A stretch of 64,000 nt of DNA, from the NCBI RefSeq assembly GCF_905475465.1, contig NC_062250.1:2564501-2628500 (forward strand). Direction: 5' to 3'. How positions within the stretch are numbered: the first letter of the stretch is position 1; each line of letters begins with the position of its first letter. Under the pieces are notes generated by a model that worked only from the letters and a program-made list of their open reading frames with translations, had not been told where the DNA came from and did no database searches. Origin of the DNA: Pieris napi (taxonomy: Eukaryota > Arthropoda > Insecta > Lepidoptera > Pieridae). Shown here in pieces: positions 48,701 to 58,978 of the stretch. The translations under genes were made by a program, and so were the position numbers.

Positions 48701-51700
48701 ATTCTGATATAAAACTATTTTTCAAACTTTTTCAATTCCTACACCGAAATAAATCTTTTTCAATTTCTGTATATTCAAAAATCATTTACAACATTTTTCG
48801 ATCTAAGTACGTATATATTGTACGCTGTACATACGTGCTTTACGTAGTTGGTAACGTATGCGAAAGATTTTGATATTAAATACAATATAGAAAATAAGTT
48901 ATAGTAACTACTATATCGGCAATGATATTTTAATTTATTCGGTACAAACGTTGTCTCTTGAACAAATTAAATACCAGAACCACTCAATGCAGTTTAAAGC
49001 GACTGTTTGAGTTGTATCATTTTAATAGTCTTTAAAAAACCAGTTAAGTTATAGTTAAGTATGTCCACCGACAGGTTTAGATGATTGAGATCAACTACCT
49101 TTGTTGATAAAGGCACCGAGGACTCATCGGATATTCCTATAATACAGTATACAGTTATCTTTAAGTCAAACCTGGATAATGGAAAACATCCAAAATCCTA
49201 AAAAAATCTTCAAATTTGAGGTTTTGGCCTCAATTAATAGAAATTTCAATCGTCTATCAGTCGAAATAATCAGTGAGTCCCCGTTTTGATACATATTTTC
49301 CCAATAAAGGATTTTAATTGGACCTTTTATATTTACATCTGTATCTCGAACATAGCAATACATATTTTATTTAAAACTTATTACGCCTAGTTCGAAGAAA
49401 AATACGTTATTTCACCTCTCTTACTTAATAAATTAGTAAGAATAAATCCTAAACCTAAGTCAACATCCTCCATAAGTCGAAATCTCTAACAGAAATTTTT
49501 CGGCGTCTCCTTTGTTCGATTTATAGGGGTTCTGCTGTATATCTATTATTATATAAGATCTATTCAATTAGAACAAATATCATTTTATACTTTTTTGTGT
49601 TAAACTAAATTAAAGTTTTAATTAAATCCACTGTTAACCCGTATTACAGTAATAATATAAAATATTGAATTAAAAATCAAATAGACATACCTGACTTCCT
49701 TCAAATCCTTGATTGGTTGAACGACATCGTTGTTATCATTTTCAATACTAATTCGTCCGATGATATTCTTCCGACTGTAGACCAAAAATGCTTCGGGCTC
49801 TATACAGTTTTTCTTATCGTTACCCAACTCTAAACCTAGAAAATATGTTTTTTATTACTTATTTGCATTCCAGGTGGCAATCATTTATTAAAATTATGGT
49901 TTCAAAAATAATTGTGAATCATTTGTAGTGATCATAAAAATTTTCATAAAATTAATTAAAGAATATAAGAAATATTCTAAATTATCAATTAAACTTTTTA
50001 TGAGTATGATTCCTGTATATCCGAGCGCTAAGTGGCAACTCTGAGTTTGAATATTAGCCTAGATATAACAATGATACTAAGAACTAATAATGCCCTTTGT
50101 ATATAAGGCCTCTTATCTATTAGGCCAGCGTACATAATAGTTTTTCGGACAAATCCATACTTAAATAAATAAAAATATTCGCTTAAAATTATAGACTACA
50201 AAAGTATTAATATATAAAGTCAATACTCACCCATAGGACAACTACACACATAATCTTGCGGCCTATTAAAGCAAAAATGCGAACATCCTCCATTGTTTTG
50301 CGCACACGCATTCCAACCAAGCGACTCGTTAACCCTGAACGCTTTAACGCCCATCATATTCGCCATTTGCTCAACCACTGTTTGACGTTCTAGGCCTGTA
50401 AAGTTGTATATCGAATGCAATTTTTATTTATAAAACTATTAACTCAGCATAATTGCACCGTTGTAAGTGTATTCATGTCTCTTTTCATCATAGCGTAAAC
50501 ACAATTTGTCAGAAAGAGACAAACTGTAACTGTGCCTCCTGCCCTGCTGTATCTATCCCATTGACATTTCGTTTGTACCACTCCCTCTAATTAGATTTTT
50601 AAATTATTGTGATATTTTTCAACAAACGAATAAAAACTGTTATTTACAAAAAAATAAAAATCGACTGGCAGCTTTTGACGTAAGAGATCCATTTTCAATA
50701 TTTTTTAACACTTATTATCTACGGTCAGCTTATAACATAGGGCTTTGACAATTACATAAATATCAAGTACATATTAAATATTACACGAAACAATTACAAG
50801 ACAGTGCTTAAAATTACATTTCTACCAATAGTATGAACTAATTATTATTTATTTTCCAAAATTATTTACAATAGGAAATACGTTTACCTATGTGTAACAG
50901 TAATATCTCTTTAAATTTAAATTCTCAAATTTAATAACGACTATTAGTTTGCATTAAGGGCTGAATCGCACACTTTTTTTTAAAATGTGTGGTAAGTTCC
51001 CTACTTCATCAACTTATATTTCAGATGAAATAATCTGTTATTTATTTATTTAGCAACATCAACCAGCCGACATTAAGAACAAATAAATAAATTGCATAAA
51101 CTGATGCGAAGCTTCGATACCAGACGCTACAATGATATACAATTAATCTCATATAAAAGAAAAATACTAAAAAATTACAAAATACCTGTTTTTTGTTTAA
51201 AAATATCTAGTTATATAAGTACCTGTATCTTTATTGATGCGGTCCATAGTGCGCCGCTGTATATCTGTCCAATAGAGATGTTGTCCCAACAAGGTCAAAC
51301 CGAATATATGCGGAATTTCACTACTATGCAGCTCACGGCGGTCGGTTCCATCCATATTAATTACCTGATGTAATTAGAATAATCATAAATTGTAACTTAT
51401 CTGTGATCATTGGTTATATAACTCTATAGTATACGCTTATGTCAATGTTCATGTTGATAGTCTGTGCACTGTGCGGTGCTTTACATTTTTGCTACTAAAG
51501 TTTTATCTAACAAAATATTACTCAAATTCGTATGTATGAAATAGCGCCAATGGAAAAAGTCTGTCATTGGTCTATTGGCTCGGAATCAGCGCGCTCACCA
51601 CAGATTATGTGTACTTAAATTGAATTGAAACCTCCTTGGTCAGGGCACATTGTACTTTAATAATTAAAAAAATATTTTAAAGCACTGTTTTGTTAGGAGA

Positions 51701-54700
51701 ATAATGCTTAATTTTTTTTTTTTAAAGAAGTATGTATATAAAATATGCCAATAAAAGTCTGTAATTCATTTTATAATTAGAATATTACCGAATGAGATTA
51801 TATAAAATATATTAAAAAACTACCTCAATTTTATGTGTCCTAGCATCTCCCCAATACAGCCTATTGTGTTGTGTGTCCAACGCGATTCCGTTCGGCCATG
51901 TGACTCTTTCACCCACCAGCAGCATCCTCTCACCACCGTCCAGATTCGCCCTTTCTATTTTCGGCCTCTTCTCATTCCAATCAGACCAGAACATCCACCC
52001 TGCTGTTGGATGTAACGCTATAGCACGTGGGTTGTACAGCTCATCGTAGATTATCACCTGTAATGTCATAATATTTGTACGTAAATGCTGTAATGTAAGT
52101 ATTTTGACTAAGTTGGATGGATTTTAAGCTAGACAAGACCCTTGTGCGATGTCGATTAAATAAACAGTATGGGTAAGATTCTAAATCAAATACGTATCAC
52201 ATACGGAACGCATACATAACGCTGTCTCGACTCGGAATCTATTGAAATATTGCACAATAGTGACCTTTATCATAAACTAGCTGTACAGTTATACCCGCAT
52301 TGATTTGGTAGTAGCACGATTTTCTATAGCCTAAAGCTTTTCTCGGTAAATATAATTTAATATGCAACAAAACATTTTATGAAGTGAAACTTCTTTAGGC
52401 GCAAGAGGGTAAAATTTTTACGGAACGTCACGAAGATGTGCAGCGTTTTTGTCTAAGAGAGAGAGCGATTGAGAGAGAGAACGGTGAATTACCTTATAGA
52501 AATTCTATTTTTAAAATTACAATTTCTTAAAGAGTTAAATTTAAATTATAATTTAACTTTATATTTTAATGACAATTAAATTCATTAAAATCCTAACGTG
52601 TTTTTTTCCCTCTAAGTCTCGGAAATCTAAAGTTCATAAGTGTACATTGTGTTACCTATATGAATAAATGATTTTGACTTTTATCGTATTGTAATTTCGT
52701 AAAGAACCCTTACTTTTTTTAAATATGCTATAGACTATGTTCATCAAAGATAACGTTAAAAGTTAAAGGCCTTTAGTAACTATATAATAGAATATTAAAA
52801 CTATAAAACAGTGTATAAAATATAGCATGCGTAAAAAAAACATTTTTTTTTTTTTCTTTAACTCATAATTTTATTCTCATTCACTATTTTACCAATATGC
52901 GCATGCGCATGCACTTGATAACGTGTAAGATAATTTTTTATACATTCAATCATCAGATAGACAGTAAATACACAGCGTAATTTGACACAACCTTACCTTC
53001 TTAGCACTGCCATCTAATCGGGCCACAGTTATGGTATCAGAGACGGGATCAGTCCAATAAATATTCCTAGCTAAGGGATCTATTGCTATACTATCAGGTA
53101 CACCATTGCTGTGAATCACAACTGACTGTTCGCTGCCATCTAAACGGCAACGCGATATTGTTGACCGAGTTTTCGACTGAAATTTATTTGAATTTATTAT
53201 ATTATATTATCATTGCGTTTCCTCTCATCGACAATGGGGAATGCATAGGTATTTAAATTAATAATACATCTGATAAAGTAATTAAAATATTGGAAATATT
53301 TTTTTAATTTTACTTCCACACCGATTTTACTATATAGACTCACACAAATCGGGAGGTTATTACTTTTTAAATTTTAAGATTTATTTAATTTTAAAAAAGT
53401 CTTTGTCTTGTAAAGCCTGTAGCACAATATTTTTTAATTTGTATTTGTAATTTATTTTATATTGATATATTGATTAAGATTAATATGTATACTTTTCTAT
53501 TACTTTAAGCTCTTAGCAGAGGGTTGCCTGTAAAATATTAGAGAATAGTTTTCTTATGTGCAAAATATATTAAATAAACATACAATAATATTTTCAAAAC
53601 TTACCACACTGTCAGCCCAGTAAATATATTCTGTTTTTGGATCAAAGTCAACTGTGACCACTCTTTTGAGGTCCTTTAATGGCATCGTGTAAGGTGTGAA
53701 GTCGGGAGAGTCAAGTGATATTTTTGAAATGATAGACCGTTGAGCAACAATCAACATTGATAGTGGGCCTTTGTTACATGTAGTATTACTGCCCTCTTTC
53801 AACTTGACTCCAGTTGGGCACGAACAGACATAGCCTAGAATATTATCAATGGTTTTAAAAAAACAATTTAACAGATAATAATTCATACATTTTTTACCAT
53901 ACTCTGTGACACAAAAATTAATCGCCTAGTCTGCCTAGTTCCTTTTTTCTTCTAAAAGGTGTTAAGTAAATAAAAACTTAAAGTATTATATAATAATTAA
54001 AATTAGAGTATAAATACAGTTGTTAAATTACCATAACATTTACAACTGATTTTTAATATAATATAATAAATTCAAGTAAATATTAGTTAAAAAGATTTAT
54101 CTAAATATACTGCATTCACATTAATCAAAGGCAATATGTTCGAATATTTTGTCTTTCTTTATTGTTATTTCCTTAATTAATTTATATTATTTATGCTTTC
54201 AAATCAAACAATCATATACACATATGAAAATGACATGAGAACTTGAGAAATCAGGCGCTTCAGGCTTCCTCGCACTCAGGTAGCCCACAATATCACGGTA
54301 CACAAATTCCGAGGGGACTTTTTGTATCAAATAAGTCGCCAAGCGTCGACGAATACAACAACAAATAAAATTCATAAATAGCAATTAAGTAGGAATATAA
54401 CAAAGCAAAAGAAAATAATATTAACAATTAACAATGCAAGGTTGCTAAAGCGACTCGGCGAAAGTACTCTATGGATTTGGTGCAAATGTCCACCAAGTAA
54501 TTTTTAATCATGGTATACCCGACAATTTGTTGACAGGACCACAAACAATGAGTACAAAATTAAAACTATACTTTGGATTTGAAATCTATACTTAAGGGAA
54601 ACATGTTTAGACAGGTTTAGACCTAAAAAACATACCAGGCGGAGTAGGAGCTAGAAGGCACAAATGGGAACATCCTTGATTATTAATTTTGCATGGATAA

Positions 54701-56570
54701 TCTTCTGTGGGTACAATTTGTCTTCCCTCGTTATATGCTTTAATATCCACAGGCACTGAGTCTAGTTTAACTAGCTCTTTGATTGGGCCGGTAGTACTTA
54801 TATCCCATGTGTAAATAGCCCTGTATGGAAAAGTTAAGTAAACATACACAATCTCCAGTGAATAAAATAGCAATATAGCTCTACAAACTCCGAGGGTTAG
54901 ATCTCAGATTTCTGTATCCATTTGATGATGAAAACAATTAATTAGGCAATGTGGAGCCTTATGTGCCTTAAGGTCTAGGGCCGTTTTCCTCATGATGCAC
55001 AATGATTCAAATTAATGACCCCAGCATTGAGGGGCATATGCTCAAGTGACTATCCTGACACTGCCCTATAGACATATTAACAACACAAAATAATTTACGT
55101 GGTTTTGATCAGAGTAACATTATAGTGATTATAATATTTTAATTAATTTCTTGGGATACCGGCACTAAAGCGAGACATATTTCAGTGTCTGTTGGAATGA
55201 CTTTACTTGAAGGCATACAACCCATCTAATTCTAACAACCTAAAACAACCATTGACTCTCAAGGAATCAATTTCAGGGTTGCATAAACATTAGACATAAG
55301 CATTATTAACAATTAAAAACTACATTTACTGACCATGTTTTCCAATCTGTCCAATAAAGTTTTTCATTAAACAATGTCAATGCATAAGGATAATTTAAGC
55401 CTGACTTGATAATTTTCTTCCTTTTATTGCCATCAAAATCAATAACATCAACAAATAGCAATTTGGAGTCAACCCAGTAGATTAAATTGTTGTTGTAATC
55501 CACAGTGATACCATTAGGCCAGAAAATATCTTCCTTTACAATTACTTTACGGGTGGCAGGATCACCATTCATTCCTGCTCGTTCTATTTTAGGTACCTCA
55601 CCCCAATCAGTCCAAAACATCAATCTGCAATTTTTAATGTGTCATCAAGCTGTGTTTAAAATTGCTTAGTAAGAAATTTGTTGCTAAATATAACTGTATT
55701 TATGACAAAATTTGAATATGACACACCATACAGAGATTATAATTTACATTTCTTTCTTATAGTGCCTCTTCAATTACTGAAGGCAGTCATTCTTTGAAAT
55801 CTCTCATTGTAATAAGCCATAACAATTATATATCTGAATAATTTACATAACATTGTTAAATAAATGTACAAACAAATTTTAAATAAAAATCATACCCTGA
55901 CTTAGGAACAACAGCTATTGCAATAGCCAAGTCGACTTCAGACCAGAAAAGTACTTTTCTGTGTTTGTCATTGATACTAATCACTTCAATTCTATTTGTC
56001 TCTCCATCTGTCCAGTATATTTTATTTGTATACCAATCTATTGCAATACCTGTAGGAGTAATTAAGCCCTCTGATACTATTTTCACCTGCAATGAGTAAT
56101 AAATTTAATAAGACATGGTTATCAAAAACAAAATAGTTTATTGTTTACTAAGTTTATATACATTGATTTTTTTACAAACCTTTTCTCCAGTAAAAGTATC
56201 ATTATATTCCATACATTGTATCAATTCTGCATTTTGGTCCGACCAACACACAAGATTCTTTTTATGTAAGAAATCAACAGCTGATCCTTGTTCTAGGTCT
56301 TTTATTATTGGATTAGCTTTAATAAGCCGAGAAAGATTCCCAACTCTTATGTCAGCAGCAGTTGAATATAGTAATACAGGATTTGTCAATGTAGAATAAA
56401 AGCCTGGAAATATAATTTTTGAAAACAATTTTGTAATAAGAAACCTTATAGTGAAGGTTACCTATAAAAAGTTGCTTACCTTTTAATTGTAAGAACATTA
56501 ATAAAGTAAATACATGTACAACATTCTGTATTATTTTGTCAGCTTGGACTATTCTTCGGCGTTTTGTCAT
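32731..56570 (-). CDS. arr: Arrow / LRP5/6 Wnt co-receptor
   Basis: 24 coding exons, all GT/AG, in one continuous frame (4557 nt, 1518 aa): 56570-56480, 56403-56180, 56086-55896, 55624-55334, 54820-54636, 53834-53605, 53176-52997, 52057-51824, 51364-51223, 50395-50231, 49835-49691, 48608-48481, 48014-47861, 46792-46518, 45435-45202, 43773-43635, 42804-42529, 41122-40940, 39501-39330, 37094-36898, 35989-35831, 35206-35095, 33741-33536, 32974-32731. Order: signal peptide, four YWTD beta-propeller plus EGF modules, LDL-receptor class A repeats, one membrane span, and a proline-rich tail with PPPSP-type motifs. This is diagnostic of LRP5/6, the single-pass receptor that binds Wnt with Frizzled and recruits Axin. 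Slightly shorter than vertebrate LRP6 and fly Arrow. The ATG at 56570 was chosen because it precedes a basic then hydrophobic leader. Introns are rich in transposon relics. Confidence 0.95.
33768..34386 (+). mobile_element. Two tandem Helitron-like elements in arrow intron 22
   Basis: Copies at about 33768-34066 and 34067-34386 share the 5' part tatataaaattctcgtgtc, the middle ctccgaaacggct and the same 3' end (acatggcgaaacgacgtttg then gtcagctagt). They abut head to tail. The CTAGT end and lack of inverted termini fit Helitron-type elements of Lepidoptera; that class call is from memory of end motifs. Confidence 0.6.
35500..35690 (+). repeat. LINE 3' tail in arrow intron 21
   Basis: gttgcctggaagagatcgct, tagcgataaggccgcccgtt, then T-rich DNA and a taaataaataaataaa tail. 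Same family as the tail joined to the RT relic in ALG5 intron 2. Confidence 0.65.
36098..36330 (-). repeat. SINE family A in arrow intron 20
   Basis: The minus copy is near full length: ggcggagcaacctttttagg at its 3' end, gtgtccaacacagccgtcga in the middle, and ggggatcgaacctacgacct at the tRNA-like head. Confidence 0.75.
36620..36850 (+). repeat. Family B in arrow intron 20
   Basis: gggggcaaacgggcaagagg, gtgcgttgccggccttaaga, cttcagttgacaggtagttc and cacatagtggtggcgc. The minus frame at 36487-36816 is its antisense and not a gene. Confidence 0.75.
37135..38165. mobile_element. Candidate inverted-repeat element in arrow intron 19
   Basis: The 25-bp segment 37171-37195 (starting atatacaaaaaacccaag) is the exact reverse complement of 38111-38135, with weaker pairing outward. 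A family D repeat (37405-37570) lies inside. Target-site duplication is not resolved. Confidence 0.5.
37405..37570 (+). repeat. Family D repeat
   Basis: tttcgcgtgctttacagcgt, gtggtcacggtgactgaa and tacataactttaatccggtt match the 11.0-kb and 39.6-kb copies. Confidence 0.7.
38840..39010. mobile_element. Possible mariner-like end in arrow intron 19
   Basis: acgagggtggatccaaaagt followed by tctaagcccga resembles a mariner terminal repeat. The following ttcgacataagctccatcta is like antisense of mariner-type coding regions. No second end was found, so this is a weak call. Confidence 0.35.
39585..39720 (+). repeat. Family D repeat in arrow intron 18
   Basis: The core is on the plus strand in the variant gagaccacgcacgctgtaaa then gcacgcgaaacgtcggttaa, i.e. 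the core is inverted relative to the flanks seen at 11.0 and 37.4 kb, while the downstream cataacttcaaatccggtaa keeps plus orientation. Confidence 0.6.
39960..40437 (+). repeat. Family B, nearly full length, in arrow intron 18
   Basis: gcaggaggctcacctgatgt, ttaagaattggtacgctctt, cagctggttccacatagtgg, gaacactcttcatggtaaat and the distal catctctacgcaacgccaag are all present. This is the best reference copy in the window. Confidence 0.8.
40438..40790. mobile_element. Small inverted-repeat element in arrow intron 18
   Basis: tgaagttatacttctttagg at the left is mirrored by ccaaagaagtataacttctt at 40745-40766. Related motifs occur near 14.38 and 37.14 kb. The 5-part palindrome agaagttatacttct recurs. 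Ends are approximate. Confidence 0.5.
40790..41595. repeat. Helitron-like pieces around arrow exon 18
   Basis: 40790-40920 ends acatggcaaaacgtttgtcg then gggtcagctagttt, matching the 3' end of the tandem elements at 34 kb. 41180-41590 has atatataaatctactgtacg, cggctggaccgatttcaatg and ends gtctgtcggttccgctagtt. Exon 18 (40940-41122) lies between these pieces. Confidence 0.5.
41675..41955 (-). repeat. SINE family A in arrow intron 17
   Basis: Complete minus copy: atggcgctacaaccttttag, acacgccgtcgactttttgg, gaccccagggatgagagtcg, with the head region ggggatcgaacctacgcgac. Short open frames on both strands here are repeat-derived. Confidence 0.8.
42358..42510 (+). repeat. LINE 3' tail in arrow intron 17
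   Basis: agggttgcctggaagaaatc, ggccgctcgttgccttatag, cttttgtaacctg, ending in an A-rich taataaagactaaaaaaata tail. It ends about 20 bp from the splice donor of exon 17. Confidence 0.65.
42868..43030 (+). repeat. SINE family A in arrow intron 16
   Basis: ggtcgtaggttcgaaccccg head, tctatgagagcatttaacac, aaaaagtccacggtcgacgt and aggcacagaaggctgatcac. Confidence 0.75.
43045..43250 (-). repeat. Family C repeat in arrow intron 16
   Basis: Minus copy: atcatttattcatataggta, tatgaacgtcaaaaaataaa, cactgccagttctttaatca and ctccgccactctttttaatc. Confidence 0.75.
43963..44112 (+). pseudogene. HARBI1-like transposase N-terminus, truncated
   Basis: A 49-codon frame from ATG: MSTSSSDDEDFLMWRLMRKK followed by RRYWVHPFNQ and ending YLNLRLL-stop. 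The acidic start, basic run and R-Y-W-V-H-P motif are typical of the start of Harbinger transposases, normally several hundred residues with a DDE nuclease domain. That domain is absent. Confidence 0.75.
44088..44195 (-). pseudogene. MADF-domain protein N-terminus, truncated
   Basis: A 35-residue frame from ATG at 44195: MKDNIEFYVEFIAEVEKNPV then LYNHTLNDYSN. This is the first helix and turn of a MADF (Myb/SANT-like) domain, where FIxEVExxPxLYN is characteristic. Harbinger elements carry such a DNA-binding accessory gene. It is cut by the internal deletion and overlaps the transposase relic by 25 bp. Confidence 0.7.
46240..46480 (-). repeat. SINE family A, diverged, in arrow intron 14
   Basis: ctctcagccttctgtgcctg, gttatcgttcaccgtacgag, cgaatgtcaaatgcgcacat and ggggttcgaatctacgacct. 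It reaches to about 40 bp from the exon 14 donor. Confidence 0.65.
47085..47350. repeat. GC-richer unassigned insert in arrow intron 13
   Basis: A GC-richer block in an AT-rich intron. One plus frame reads TNPRVTRREANRSRCPTPTH before breaking. It looks like the decayed end of a retrotransposon, but I recognise no domain. Confidence 0.35.
48205..48385 (+). repeat. SINE family A in arrow intron 12
   Basis: gcctgaggtcgtaggttcga head, accaatgtactttatgtcta, ggaaaccgggatagtctgaa and tgctcacctacttgtctatg. Confidence 0.7.
48609..49690. other. arrow intron 11, nothing recognised
   Basis: AT-rich intron. A short palindromic stretch and a 65-codon minus frame (49166-49363) show no exon or transposon signal I can name. 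The neighbouring exons join in phase without it. Confidence 0.5.
50231..53834 (-). other. arr: arrow exons 6-10: EGF1 end, second propeller, EGF2
   Basis: Residues about 328-644. EGF1 closes YVCSCPTGVKL with CNK. Propeller 2 blade cores are YIYWADSV, NIYWTDPVS, MFWSDWNEKRP, LYWGDART and LYWTDIQRR. EGF2 is NACAQNNGGCSHFCF to YVCSCPMG. In LRP6 the first two propellers form the Wnt1/9b and sclerostin-binding half. Confidence 0.9.
52381..52680 (+). repeat. Family F plus family C tail in arrow intron 7
   Basis: gaagtgaaacttctttaggc, cgtcacgaagatgtgcagcg and gagagagcgattgagagaga match the 24.1-kb family F copy. At 52600-52680 follows a family C tail (gttcataagtgtacattgtg, tatgaataaatgattttgac). 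Confidence 0.6.
54636..56570 (-). other. arr: arrow exons 1-5: signal peptide, first propeller, EGF1 start
   Basis: Residues 1-327. The leader is MTKRRRIVQADKIIQNVV then HVFTLLMFLQLKG, a basic then hydrophobic signal. Propeller 1 begins NPVLLYSTAADIRVGN and has VCWSDQNAE, IYWTDGETN, LFWSEVD, LMFWTDWGE, LIYWVDSK and LYWTDWKTW. EGF1 opens YPCKINNQGCSHLCLLAP. Exon 1 is 91 nt and splices in phase 1 to exon 2. Confidence 0.92.
54885..55070 (-). repeat. SINE family A, diverged, in arrow intron 4
   Basis: agatctcagatttctgtatc, ttaattaggcaatgtggagc, gtgccttaaggtctagggcc and gttttcctcatgatgcac, with the head largely decayed. Confidence 0.55.
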
Positions 56571-56851
56571 GATGAGTAGCAAAAGGTTCGTGGTATAATG
56601 TTTCTCATGAAGTATTAAAGTGGTAGCTAATTCGGTAACAAAAAAGGCACGTATGGTAATTAATTAATTCATTGTCATACATTTAGTATAAAAATTCTTT
56701 TACAAACACTAAGTATTAGATATGTTTGATATTTTCAATATTTTGTAACACAAATATAGATAATTCACACAAGGAGGTAAAGTTTAGATACAGATTATAG
56801 ATTCTTTACCGGGCGCAAATCGCAACCACAGGTAACATAAATGATTATTAA

Positions 56852-57691
56852 GTGCGTTTTCCAATTACAGAGCATAATGCGACTCAGTGCCGCACAATGC
56901 CGCATAATGCTGAAACTTAATTGGAACGTGAATTAGTTTTCAAATGCATCAGCAGAGTGCGCTAAGTAAGTGTTGAAAAAAAATGTTCTGAATATAGTTA
57001 GCAATCTCATTAATGTATAAATAATTTGGTTAACAATAATAATTGGTTGAAAACTTTTTAAGCTTATTTTAATAATCAAATTATTTCATTAACATTTTTT
57101 TACTGAAATAAGAGAAAACCTTTAAAGAATATAAGGTTTTAACAAGCTAAATTAACAGTAAAATATATAGTTTCATGTAAGAAGTTTACATCATTTACGT
57201 TTTGAGTAATTTTTTATTTTTTTAAATGATTTCTAAAAAAATTATATACTTTTTCAAAACCATTGCAATGTTTACAAGAGTATAATCCTGTAAAATAAAT
57301 TTGTTTACAGATCCGAATTTTAAAATAAAATTGTATTCATATTTTAAATGTGGAATATAAAAAAACTATTTATACCTTCATCCATACTTATATTTAATTT
57401 TTTTTAGCAGTTTGAAATAACTTAATTTAATTTCAAAATCTACGAGGAAACAAAAGTCTTACAAATTTTTCAACAATAAATAATATTTACTAACGAAAAT
57501 TTCGATAAATGCCAACTTAAAGAAAAACACTGGTAAATTTTCTGTCACTGTGTTGGTATTTATTGCGAGAAGCACGCGAGAGCATTCGTTTTGAGAGTGC
57601 TCAATTGTGCGAAGCGTTGCTGTAGTTGGAACATTCAACGTTGAGCATTATGCCGCATAATGCGCTCTAGTGCTGTAATTGGAAAACGCAC
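56852..57691. mobile_element. PIF/Harbinger-type MITE upstream of arrow
   Basis: GTGCGTTTTCCAATTACAG is perfectly inverted at the two ends, continuing imperfectly into repeated gcataatgc motifs. The 3-bp duplication TAA flanks it (56849-56851, 57692-57694). The 840-bp AT-rich interior has no long open frame. The duplication length and preferred TAA point to PIF/Harbinger, but no transposase confirms it. Confidence 0.8.
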
Positions 57692-58044
57692 TAAATATAA
57701 CAACTGTGAAACATAATGTTTTTTTTTTATATTACTGGTAACACCTAAATGAATACAACAAGACATATTGTGTTGCAGGAAACTGTCTGCTGTCAGTTAT
57801 CATTTGTCAAATCGAATTTGGATTTTGGAAACCATAGGAATGTGATAGGAATTCCTAATTTCTTACAATTTGCTAAATAATTTTAAAGTTTACTTTATTT
57901 TTATTATAGGATATATACATATATTCACGACATCTATAATAGCTATCAAATATAAGTTTTAAGTATTTGCTATCAATAGTTCTATAATATAATACTGTTG
58001 CTTACATGTTTTCTGCTGAATAGTGCTTGCACACGTATTCCAAG

Positions 58045-58877
58045 CAGTGTGACCAGATTTAGTAGATTTCTACTTTTTTGGTAGATTTTGAGGTACTGTC
58101 AACAGAATTTAGTATGTAAAAATTATTTGGTATATTTTAGTAGAATTCACGCTTTTCAGTTATTCTAGTACTTTTTTTTGGCATATCGAATAAAAGCGAA
58201 GTATTCCTCTTTCATCGATTGGATTATAACTATTTAATGTTCATGCTTTTCGTTACCATTCGTGCCGTGAGCATAGTGTGTGATGTGGGAATTCCTTTAT
58301 TGAGAATTTATATAATCGAGTTTAAAATGAAACATAAATATACACAAGGATATCACAATGAATAGTAGCAAGATCTCTTATTTAAAGTTGGTTATGTAAA
58401 TCTACAAAATTTTACGTTATTTTTCAAAGTGATCAGACCCTTATTCATAAAATTGAAACTGACATACAAAACATGATGAGTTCCATTTTGAGTTGCTTTA
58501 TGAAGATAAATTATATAAAAACTACTCCGCGGCAGTCAATAGATCTGACAAAAGTATGTTCAAGTTAATGGACTCAAAATTGTTTTGTGACAATGTTACC
58601 CAACATAAAGACGAAAAATCTTTAGTTAAAGTATCATTTTATACATTTTTGTTTAATTATATTTTTATTATGAATTTAATTTTAAAAAAAACTTGGTTTC
58701 TTTTAAATTAAATTCTTATTTTTATTATTCTATCGTTTTATCAAGAAAACATTCATGTTTTACGTTGTAACACAACTGCAAAAAAGTATAATAGATTTGC
58801 TCATTCCTTTCGGTAGAATTCAGTAGTTTTTAACCTCCACAAGCAGTAGATTCGTCAATTAAAATCTGGTCACACTG
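58045..58877 (+). mobile_element. hAT-type element just upstream of ALG5
   Basis: CAGTGTGACCAGATTT at the left is mirrored at the right (aaaatctggtcacactg). The exact 8-bp duplication ATTCCAAG flanks it (58037-58044, 58878-58885), the mark of the hAT superfamily. A 72-codon frame at 58493-58711 and a shifted upstream piece (DQTLIHKIETDIQNMM, ILSCFMK) may be remnants of a hAT-type gene. The full element is too short (833 bp) to be autonomous. The ALG5 start codon is 94 bp beyond the right duplication. Confidence 0.9.
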
Positions 58878-58978
58878 ATTCCAAGGCTTCGTATTTTACT
58901 ATTTTATGTAAAGAGGTACAATGTCAGTCATATACGTTTAACAATAGTTTGTATAAACATAAGTATTGAAAGGCTAAA

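Larger units (their letters stand above)
45202..49835 (-). other. arr: arrow exons 11-15: third propeller and EGF3
   Basis: Residues about 645-956. Starts in the end of EGF2 (LELGNDKKNC), then propeller 3 with KLYWSDSRMK, IYWTDTAAQR, MYWSELGSK, IYWAALDP and VYWGDWNTG. EGF3 is NQCGVDNGGCSHLCLPLP to FRCACPAHFRLNRDNITC. In LRP6, propeller 3-4 is a Wnt3a and Dickkopf binding unit. Confidence 0.9.
56571..58978. promoter_or_regulatory. Divergent arrow/ALG5 promoter region
   Basis: The start codons of arrow (minus) and ALG5 (plus) are 2.4 kb apart and point away from each other, so both promoters should lie here. Two DNA transposons fill about 1.67 kb (56852-57691 and 58045-58877). Non-transposon DNA left is about 280 bp beside arrow, 350 bp in the middle and 100 bp beside ALG5. 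I cannot point to a TATA box or initiator with confidence. Confidence 0.6.
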
